Source: Helicobacteraceae bacterium (GTDB taxonomy: Bacteria; Campylobacterota; Campylobacteria; Campylobacterales; Sulfurimonadaceae). Taken from it: DNA of 64,000 nt. Where the stretch lies: assembly GCA_947498025.1 (NCBI GenBank), contig CANMJR010000002.1, forward strand, positions 1 to 64,000, written 5' to 3'. The position numbers and the translations under genes were made by a program. Below the pieces are notes generated by a model, which saw only the letters and a list, made by a program, of their open reading frames with translations, was not told where the DNA came from and ran no database searches. Positions 19,378 through 26,363 of the stretch are shown piece by piece (position 1 is the stretch's first letter; each line of letters starts with the position of its first letter).

Positions 19378-21267
19378 ATGGCATTAATGAGAAAAACAAC
19401 TGTAGCTCCGACACATGAATTAGCAGCAGCAGGCGGAGACAAAAGACGACAAAGAACGCTAGCTAAGCAGCAGCAGATTAGTGAAAGCATAGCGGGTGTT
19501 GCGATGACAATACTCGAAAATGCACAAGAGAGTGTGAGTGCAATCGAGGAGCTAAAATCATCGATGGAGCAGATTGCAACCGCTGCTGAAGAGAATAGCG
19601 GTGCAAGTGAACAGGCCTTAAACAATGTAAAAAGTATTAAATCAAATATTACCAGAATGAATTCAACCATCGACACCGTTATCGCATCAACCATCGCAAC
19701 GGGCGAAAACATTATGAACTCTGTTCAAAAAACTACAGAATCAGTTGCTAGAATGGATTCAGCAGTTTCAGTTGCACAAGAGTCCTCCAAAAAGAGTGAA
19801 GAGCTCAAAGAGTCATCACAAAACATCGGAAATGCTGTTGGTTTTATTGCAAAAATTGCAGATCAGACAAATCTATTGGCTTTAAATGCTGCAATCGAAG
19901 CAAGCCGTGCAAAAGAGCATGGCAAAGGTTTTGCAGTTGTAGCGGATGAGACGCGCGCATTAGCCGGAGAGAGTGAAAAGAATGCGGAGTTTATCTCTGA
20001 ACTTGTAAATAAAATACAGGGAAGCATAGATAATATCATTAAAAGCATTGGCTCAACAACCAGAATTATCTCAAGTAACGGCAAAAAAGGGAACACTCTC
20101 AGTCTCAAAATGGAAGAGCTTACAAAAATAGCTGTTTACTCTGTTGAGGCTGCTAGAAGTGTGAGTATTTACACCCAAAGACTTGGTGATTTTGTAACTA
20201 AAATCAGCGATGGTTCACAAGAAATTGCAAACGCATCGCAAGCAATAGCGCAATCAGTTGAAAAAACATTGCATGGCATTGATATTCAATCGGACGCTCT
20301 AAGCCAAACAGAAGATGATATAAAAGAGCTCTCAAACTTGGCAGAAGAGTTGAAATACTCAACAGATACCGTAAAATCAGCTGAAGATATAGCACTCTCA
20401 GCAGATACAATCGGCGGTTCAATGGAAGATATTCAAAATGCATTAGAGGATGTGACTGCTGCACTAAATCAGATAGAGTCTTCTTCTCACTCAACAAATC
20501 AAAATGCACTGAACAACAAAGAACTTATTCAAGCCGGCATGGAAGCTGCAAAAGATATAGACAAACTTATAGAGATAGCACGCCGTAATTTTGATTTATT
20601 AAAAGTTTCATTCAATGTAGTAAAAAATAGCATTAGCGAAATTCGTGAAGCATTTAATGAAGTAATTTTAGAGGGAAATAGTGCTGCATCCGAGTTAAGC
20701 GTAATAGTAAAAGAGACAAAAAGTGTTGATAAAACAGTTGGAAATATCTCAAACTCTATTGTGCAGTTAAACATGTTAGCAATCAGCGGTTCGATAGAGG
20801 CTGCTCGCGCAGGCGATTTTGGAAAAGGTTTTGCAGTCGTAAGTTCCGACATAAGAAATTTAGCAAAAGACTCAGAGTCGAATACAGAAAAAATTAACGA
20901 CATTGTGGAATCCATGAACTCTGAGATTGATACGGTTAGAAGTGACTGGAATAACCTTTTGGGGTCACAATCAAATGAACAAGCTTTAATAGATTCTCTG
21001 ATTAATGATATTGGCAGAATAACAAACATGTTGGTTGATTTACTTGATAGATATACAGGATTGAAAACTGTAAATGATCAAAATATTGAGGGCATGAATC
21101 AGGTTACTATAGGTATTAATGAGATTCAAAAAGCGGTTGAACTGAGTGCTAGAAATGCCATGGAGTCTCGTAAAGCAAGTGAGCTGATTATAGAAACTGT
21201 TACTCACATCAGTGAGGGCGTGGAAGAGTTGGCTGTGATGGCGGATGAACTTCAACAGGGTAATTAA
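19378..21267 (+). CDS. Soluble chemoreceptor with two signalling tips
   Basis: A 629-residue, coiled-coil protein without a membrane segment or signal peptide. Two chemoreceptor hairpin tips are visible: about residues 160-200 ([20 protein letters not shown] then FAVVADETRALA) and about 460-500 (LNMLAISGSIEAARAGDFG then FAVVSSDIRNLA). The second tip is less canonical but keeps E-A-A-R-A-G. Normal receptors have one tip. It lies 19 bases after the PAS gene and ahead of the triple CheW gene, so it probably nucleates a cytoplasmic array with input from the PAS protein. Confidence 0.85.
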   Translation: MALMRKTTVAPTHELAAAGGDKRRQRTLAKQQQISESIAGVAMTILENAQESVSAIEELKSSMEQIATAAEENSGASEQALNNVKSIKSNITRMNSTIDTVIASTIATGENIMNSVQKTTESVARMDSAVSVAQESSKKSEELKESSQNIGNAVGFIAKIADQTNLLALNAAIEASRAKEHGKGFAVVADETRALAGESEKNAEFISELVNKIQGSIDNIIKSIGSTTRIISSNGKKGNTLSLKMEELTKIAVYSVEAARSVSIYTQRLGDFVTKISDGSQEIANASQAIAQSVEKTLHGIDIQSDALSQTEDDIKELSNLAEELKYSTDTVKSAEDIALSADTIGGSMEDIQNALEDVTAALNQIESSSHSTNQNALNNKELIQAGMEAAKDIDKLIEIARRNFDLLKVSFNVVKNSISEIREAFNEVILEGNSAASELSVIVKETKSVDKTVGNISNSIVQLNMLAISGSIEAARAGDFGKGFAVVSSDIRNLAKDSESNTEKINDIVESMNSEIDTVRSDWNNLLGSQSNEQALIDSLINDIGRITNMLVDLLDRYTGLKTVNDQNIEGMNQVTIGINEIQKAVELSARNAMESRKASELIIETVTHISEGVEELAVMADELQQGN

Positions 21268-21286
21268 TTGTTAGGAGCCATGTGAG

Positions 21287-22642
21287 ATGAAAATAGAAGA
21301 GATTTTAATCATCAAAAACGGTAATGAGAATTATGGCATATCCACACGGGATATTAACCAAATTTCTAGAGTGCCTATGCTGATGCCTCTTCCTTTAAGC
21401 CCTGCCGGTGTTCGAGGTTTGTGCGCTGTGAGTGGAAATATTGTATGTATGATTGATATGAATCTTTTATTGGGCATGAGTGAAGTTGATTATGAGGCTG
21501 ATAAAAGCAGACTTTTAAGTTTAAACGGTGTTTACTCATCCAATGCAATGCTTGTAAGCGAAGTTTATAATACGGTAGAGATTGAGCAAAATAATATTGA
21601 GTATATAAACAAAGAAAATGACCCGATTGTAGCTATTTACAAGTATAAAGAATCGTTAGTTCAAATTATCTCTTTGGATATTCTGATTTCTAGAATAATA
21701 AGAGTCGCGATAGAGTCTAAAGATATAAAAAATGGAAAAGTTAAAGTGAAGCAGGCAAAAGAAGAGGATTCAAATAAGTTTTTAATCTTCTCGTTAGAAA
21801 ACGAAAAGTTTGCATTAAATATAGAGTATCTGAGAGAAATTGTTTTATCAGATATTAAATTAACCGAGATTGCAGGAAGCGCCACGGATGTACTTGGTCT
21901 TATAACTTTAAGAGAAGAGCTTCTCCTTGTTATTGATTTAAGAACTTATTATGGTTTTAAAACAAAAAATAGTTATAAAAATCGTATATTGGTAGCATCA
22001 TGTGATGGCAAGAAGATAGGTCTTCTTGTAGATGAAATCATTGATATAAAAAGTTATTTATCAAAAGATATAGAGTACATGAGCGAAAATTTTCAAAGCG
22101 ATAAAATTGCCGGCGTAATCCATGATACAGACTCTTTAATATCATTTTTTGACAGGGATGTTTTAGACAAACTTTTTTTTGAAAATGAAGCATATATAGA
22201 TTCAAATAGTTCAAATTTTGCTATTTCTAAAAGTCAAGAAGATGTTAAAGAGGTAATAGTTTTTAAATTAGCCGGTAGAGAGTATGCTTTTGATGTTGAG
22301 AGTGTTGCAGAGATTATAGATAGAGTTGAATCCACAAAAGTGGCTTTTACAAACGACCTTATAGACGGGATTATAAATATCAGAGGGCAGGTTATTACGA
22401 TTGTATCACTCTTTAAGAAATTAAATATTGATACAAAAATAAATCAAGATTCTAAAATAATAATCTGTAATATAAAGAACACAAGAATCGGTTTTATAGT
22501 AGAGAGTGTAAGTGATATTTTAAATATCAAAGCGGATGAAATAAGAGAGCAGGATGATAAACTTTTTCCGAATATATTTCATCTCAATAGCGGCAAAAGA
22601 TTAGTTTTATCTATTGACATAGATGAAATTCTTTCAAAATAA
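21287..22642 (+). CDS. Triple-CheW scaffold protein
   Basis: A 451-residue protein made of three CheW-like domains: about residues 3-150 (with SPAGVRGLCAVSGNIVCMID), 163-300 (SATDVLGLITLREELLLVID) and 318-450 (LIDGIINIRGQVITIVSL). CheW couples receptors to CheA. A tandem triple form could bridge several receptor or CheA partners at once, which suits a receptor with two tips; this is inference. Domain 3 is the most canonical. Soluble. Confidence 0.87.
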   Translation: MKIEEILIIKNGNENYGISTRDINQISRVPMLMPLPLSPAGVRGLCAVSGNIVCMIDMNLLLGMSEVDYEADKSRLLSLNGVYSSNAMLVSEVYNTVEIEQNNIEYINKENDPIVAIYKYKESLVQIISLDILISRIIRVAIESKDIKNGKVKVKQAKEEDSNKFLIFSLENEKFALNIEYLREIVLSDIKLTEIAGSATDVLGLITLREELLLVIDLRTYYGFKTKNSYKNRILVASCDGKKIGLLVDEIIDIKSYLSKDIEYMSENFQSDKIAGVIHDTDSLISFFDRDVLDKLFFENEAYIDSNSSNFAISKSQEDVKEVIVFKLAGREYAFDVESVAEIIDRVESTKVAFTNDLIDGIINIRGQVITIVSLFKKLNIDTKINQDSKIIICNIKNTRIGFIVESVSDILNIKADEIREQDDKLFPNIFHLNSGKRLVLSIDIDEILSK

Positions 22643-22651
22643 GGATACTTC

Positions 22652-23716
22652 TTGGCTAAAAAAGTACTGATAGTGGATGATTCTGCCCTAGTGCGAAAGC
22701 AGCTGAGTGAGGTTATCGGAACATTGGGTTTTGATATTGAGACGGCTAGAAACGGGCAAGAAGGGGTGGATAAAGCTACTTCGACTCAATATGATGTGAT
22801 AACCATGGATATTAACATGCCTATCTTGAACGGCATAGAAGCTGTAAAACAGATAATGAGTAAGCAGCCGACTCCTATTTTAATGATTAGTTCCCTGACA
22901 ACCGAAGATGCAGCCATTACCATGGATGCTCTTGATGCAGGGGCGATAGATTATATAGCAAAGCCGGGAACTATGAATATCGGTAAAGAGCAAAATACGG
23001 AGGAAATTTTGGAAAAAGTGCAATCTCTTAGCCGTATTTCACCTAGAAGATTAAGAAACAGAACTTCAAGAGCACCGCTAGGAAGGGCAAGAGTATCAGA
23101 GAATAAAGAGAAACCGAAGCAGCCTTCGAGTGAAATTACAGAAATAACAAAGATAGTTTTAATTGGCTCTTCAACCGGTGGACCGGGGCTTATTGAACAG
23201 ATATGTGCATCTCTGCCGGCTAACTATAAATATCCTGTTTGTATAGTTCAGCACATGCCTGAGCAGTTTACAAAAGCCTTTGCAGAGAGATTAAACCGTT
23301 CAAGTGTTTTAAATGTCTTTGAAAGCGCCCAAAATATGGAAATTCTGCCGGGAAACATATATATTGCCCGTGGTGGGGTTCATATGAATTTTACTAAAAA
23401 AGTTTCAGGTAAAATTGTTATTAGAGAAGATAAAAACAAGGGGAATAATTTTTTTCAGCCTAGCGTGAATGATATGATGTTTGGAGCTTTAGAAGTGTTT
23501 GACGCGTCAAATATAATAGGTGTTATCTTGACAGGGATTGGCGATGACGGTGCAGATGCTATGGTTAAATTAAAAAAATCCGGAGCTTACACTTTGGGTG
23601 AGAGCGAAGAGAGTGCCACTGTTTACGGTATGCCGCGAGAGGCGTATGAGAGAGGCGGTGTGTCTGAGCAGTTAGACTTTAAACAAATTTTAAAAACAAT
23701 TGCAACATTAAAGTAG
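22652..23716 (+). CDS. cheB: Protein-glutamate methylesterase CheB
   Basis: A 354-residue response regulator and methylesterase/deamidase that resets receptor adaptation. The receiver domain (about 1-120) has D9-D10, phospho-Asp D53 in TMDINMP, and AKP. The C-terminal esterase domain has the catalytic Ser in GSSTGGPG, His in VQHMPEQF and Asp in GIGDDGADA. The start is TTG, ten bases after the triple CheW stop. It pairs with cheR two genes later. Confidence 0.95.
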   Translation: MAKKVLIVDDSALVRKQLSEVIGTLGFDIETARNGQEGVDKATSTQYDVITMDINMPILNGIEAVKQIMSKQPTPILMISSLTTEDAAITMDALDAGAIDYIAKPGTMNIGKEQNTEEILEKVQSLSRISPRRLRNRTSRAPLGRARVSENKEKPKQPSSEITEITKIVLIGSSTGGPGLIEQICASLPANYKYPVCIVQHMPEQFTKAFAERLNRSSVLNVFESAQNMEILPGNIYIARGGVHMNFTKKVSGKIVIREDKNKGNNFFQPSVNDMMFGALEVFDASNIIGVILTGIGDDGADAMVKLKKSGAYTLGESEESATVYGMPREAYERGGVSEQLDFKQILKTIATLK

Positions 23717-23727
23717 AGGAGAAGTAA

Positions 23728-24351
23728 ATGGCTTTAATCAAAAAACATGTTGCACAAGATGTTGAAGAGTTGCCAAAATTCTCAACACTTAAAGATGCCG
23801 TAAACTTTTTTGAATCTACTGATTCATTGAATGAAAAAGATTATGCCATAGAAGAAATTTCTAAATTTAACGATGGTGGAGAGTATTTGATTTCATATAT
23901 TAGCCATGATAAAGTCGATAAACATATTGCAACTAAAGTAGCCAGTGTTATCTCAAAAATAGAGCCGAGTAGTGCTCCCATAGCGGAGATTATGAATCTG
24001 CTTAAACTAGATAATGCGTATGTGAGAAATTTAGGTATATCCATTCTTCGAGATTTCGGCAATGCCATAAAATATTACATAGTAAAATTTTTAATAGGAG
24101 AGGATAGAGATTTAAGAATTTTTGCTATCAATGTTTTGGGTGATGTCAATTTTTCAGAATCAAGAGATATGTTGGTTGAACTTTTAGAGACAGAAAAAGA
24201 TATAAATGTAGCGATGACGGCAGTTGACTATTTGGCAGAGATAGGTGAAATGAGAGATATACCTCTTTTAGAAGCTGTAAAAAAAAGATTTGCCGGTGAA
24301 TTTTATGCAGAATTTGCAGTCGATAGTGCCATTAAGTCTATAAGAGGATAA
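23728..24351 (+). CDS. HEAT-repeat protein of the chemosensory operon
   Basis: A 207-residue, all-helical protein with HEAT/PBS-like repeats (for example YVRNLGISILRDFG, LRIFAINVLGDV, AMTAVDYLAEIGE). Such repeats form protein-binding solenoids; no catalytic motif is seen. It sits between cheB and cheR with 4-11 base gaps, so a role as partner or scaffold for the adaptation enzymes is plausible but unproven. Confidence 0.8.
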   Translation: MALIKKHVAQDVEELPKFSTLKDAVNFFESTDSLNEKDYAIEEISKFNDGGEYLISYISHDKVDKHIATKVASVISKIEPSSAPIAEIMNLLKLDNAYVRNLGISILRDFGNAIKYYIVKFLIGEDRDLRIFAINVLGDVNFSESRDMLVELLETEKDINVAMTAVDYLAEIGEMRDIPLLEAVKKRFAGEFYAEFAVDSAIKSIRG

Positions 24352-24355
24352 GCGG

Positions 24356-25186
24356 ATGGCATATCTTTTATCACGAGAAAACTTTGCAAAAATGAGTGAA
24401 TTCATTTATAGAAAAAGCGGAATTTTTTTAGAAGGAGATAAGCACTTTGAAAAGTTGGCAAAATACATAGATTTTCGTTGTGATTCACTCAGCTTTGACA
24501 GTTTTAGAAAATATTTTTTTAAACTTCGTTTTGAAGATAAAGACGGCAATGAATTTCAAGAGTTGATGAATGCTGTTACCGTAAATGAAACTTATTTTTT
24601 TAGAGAAAAAGATCAATTTGAAGTTTTGGTAAATACTCTATTGCCGGAACTTCATAGGGCAATGCCTGCTTCAAAACCTATCAGAATATTATCTTCTCCA
24701 TGTTCGACGGGCGAAGAGCCTTACTCTATTGTGCTTCACATAGTAGAAGAGGGTACGGTGGTTGAGCAAAGGGATATTGAGGTTATTGGAATTGATATAG
24801 ATTCAACTGTTATAAAAAAAGCACAAATTGCAAAATACAGCGATAGATCTGTCCATGCAATACCTAAAAATATTTTAGCCAAATGGTTTAAGAAAAATAG
24901 TTTGGGATATGAGCTTGGAGCAGATTTACATGGAAGTGTTGATTTTCAAGTTGCAAATGTATTTGATAAATCACAGATGAGAAAACTGGGAAAGTTTGAT
25001 GTGATTTTTTCGAGAAACATGTTGATTTATTTTGATGATGCATCTCGTAAAGAGGTTGCCATGACTTTTTATGACATGTTAAATCCAGGTGGGTTTGTTC
25101 TTTTGGGACATGCCGAATATATGAGCCGTATTGTCTCTGTCTTTAAGGCAAGAAAAATAGAGAATACGTTAATTTATCAAAAATAG
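24356..25186 (+). CDS. cheR: Chemotaxis protein methyltransferase CheR
   Basis: SAM-dependent methyltransferase (276 residues) that methylates receptor glutamates. An N-terminal helical domain holds VTVNETYFFREKDQFE. The SAM-binding core holds SSPCSTGEEPYSI, VIGIDID, and SRNMLIYFDD. Length is normal. No C-terminal tetratricopeptide extension is present. It starts four bases after the HEAT gene. Confidence 0.95.
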   Translation: MAYLLSRENFAKMSEFIYRKSGIFLEGDKHFEKLAKYIDFRCDSLSFDSFRKYFFKLRFEDKDGNEFQELMNAVTVNETYFFREKDQFEVLVNTLLPELHRAMPASKPIRILSSPCSTGEEPYSIVLHIVEEGTVVEQRDIEVIGIDIDSTVIKKAQIAKYSDRSVHAIPKNILAKWFKKNSLGYELGADLHGSVDFQVANVFDKSQMRKLGKFDVIFSRNMLIYFDDASRKEVAMTFYDMLNPGGFVLLGHAEYMSRIVSVFKARKIENTLIYQK

Positions 25187-25195
25187 GAGAAAAAA

Positions 25196-25570
25196 ATGCC
25201 GTTAGTAATATTTGTAGATGATAGTGAAACAGCCTTAGCCTCAACGAGAATGGTTACAAATTCGATGCCCATAGAAGTCAAACAATATACGGAAGCACAA
25301 AAGGCTTTAGCGGAAATCAAAGCAGGTATGACACCTGATTTGATTATTACGGATTTAAATATGCCGGTGATGAACGGGCTTGAATTTTTGCAAGCTCTAA
25401 GAGCACTTCCATCAACAAGTAGAACGCCGTGCTTGATGCTTACAACAGAGACAAAGACAGAGCTAAAAGAGCAGGGCAAGGCACTGGGTCTTACCGGATG
25501 GATTGTAAAACCATTTAATCCGGCTCAATTAAAGCAGGCTATAACAAGAGTTTTAAGATTACCTGCTTAA
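25196..25570 (+). CDS. Single-domain response regulator, CheY-like
   Basis: A 124-residue receiver with acidic pair D8-D9, phospho-Asp D53 in ITDLNMP and K in IVKPFN. It is probably a phosphoryl acceptor from the CheA encoded at 26364. A strong AGGAG site precedes the ATG. The protein is close in style to the one at 52824 (shared TTE and GLTGW/GVTGW-x-VKPF segment), so the two clusters each carry this type. Confidence 0.92.
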   Translation: MPLVIFVDDSETALASTRMVTNSMPIEVKQYTEAQKALAEIKAGMTPDLIITDLNMPVMNGLEFLQALRALPSTSRTPCLMLTTETKTELKEQGKALGLTGWIVKPFNPAQLKQAITRVLRLPA

Positions 25571-25571
25571 A

Positions 25572-25979
25572 ATGGATGATGAGATGGTTATTTTAAATTC
25601 AGTTGATGAGCTTTTATCACATATTAAAGAAGTTCAGCAAGATGCGATTAGTTTATCCCGTGAATCTTTATTAATGATAAGTAATTTTATAGAGAAAAAC
25701 AGTCTTGAAATTGACAATGATGTTGTAACAGCATTGCAATATCAAGATATTATATCTCAGCAGCTAACGGCTACAATAGAAGCAATAAACAGTGTGCAGA
25801 GCAGTCTTGATCGATTTTCACACTCCTATCAAACGGATGAAAATTTAGTACTTGAGAGCATGAAAAAGTTACAAGATAAGTTTGGCGTAGTGCTGAGTGA
25901 AGCTAAAGATAAAAAGAGCAGGTTTGCAGGTAAGTCTGTGAATAGCGATGTCCCGAGTGAAGAGATAGAATTTTTTTAG
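25572..25979 (+). CDS. CheZ-like phosphatase candidate
   Basis: A 135-residue helical protein. The segment ALQYQDIISQQL contains D59-I-I-S-Q63, the D-x-x-x-Q signature CheZ uses to dephosphorylate CheY, in a context (aromatic/Gln, Q-D, then Q) like that of E. coli CheZ. The C-terminus is acidic and aromatic (SEEIEFF), comparable to the CheY-binding tail of CheZ. It is shorter than enterobacterial CheZ. It lies between two CheY-type genes. Function is inferred from motif and context. Confidence 0.65.
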   Translation: MDDEMVILNSVDELLSHIKEVQQDAISLSRESLLMISNFIEKNSLEIDNDVVTALQYQDIISQQLTATIEAINSVQSSLDRFSHSYQTDENLVLESMKKLQDKFGVVLSEAKDKKSRFAGKSVNSDVPSEEIEFF

Positions 25980-25988
25980 GAGATTAAA

Positions 25989-26354
25989 ATGGCAACAGTA
26001 ATGGTTGTAGATGATTCAAAAACCGTAAGAAATTATCATGGTTCTATACTAAAATCTATGGGAATAGATGTGTTAGAGGCTGAAAATGGAATGGAAGCTC
26101 TTGAAAAAAGTTTATCTTCAAATATTAATCTCTATTTGGTTGATGTGAACATGCCTGTCATGGATGGATACTCGTTTATTGAAGATTTAAGAAAACAAGA
26201 AAAGTATAAAACCGTACCGATAATCATGATAACAACGCAGGCAAAAGAGGAAGATAAAATAAACGCTTATAATGTTGGTGCAAATCTGTTTGAAACAAAG
26301 CCAATAAAGCCGGACAGGCTTCAGGCATATATAGAAATATTAGTAAAAGGGTAG
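25989..26354 (+). CDS. Single-domain response regulator, CheY
   Basis: A 121-residue receiver with D8-D9, phospho-Asp D52 in LVDVNMPVMDG, T in ITTQAKEEDK and the conserved K in ETKPIKP. This is the more canonical CheY of the operon and directly precedes cheA. Whether it acts on flagella or on another output cannot be told from sequence. Confidence 0.92.
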   Translation: MATVMVVDDSKTVRNYHGSILKSMGIDVLEAENGMEALEKSLSSNINLYLVDVNMPVMDGYSFIEDLRKQEKYKTVPIIMITTQAKEEDKINAYNVGANLFETKPIKPDRLQAYIEILVKG

Positions 26355-26363
26355 GGAGATAGT

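Noticed and set aside
20529-21029. 166-codon minus-strand frame inside the soluble receptor gene
   Set aside because: It is antisense to the second signalling tip, with Ser/Phe-rich shadow composition.
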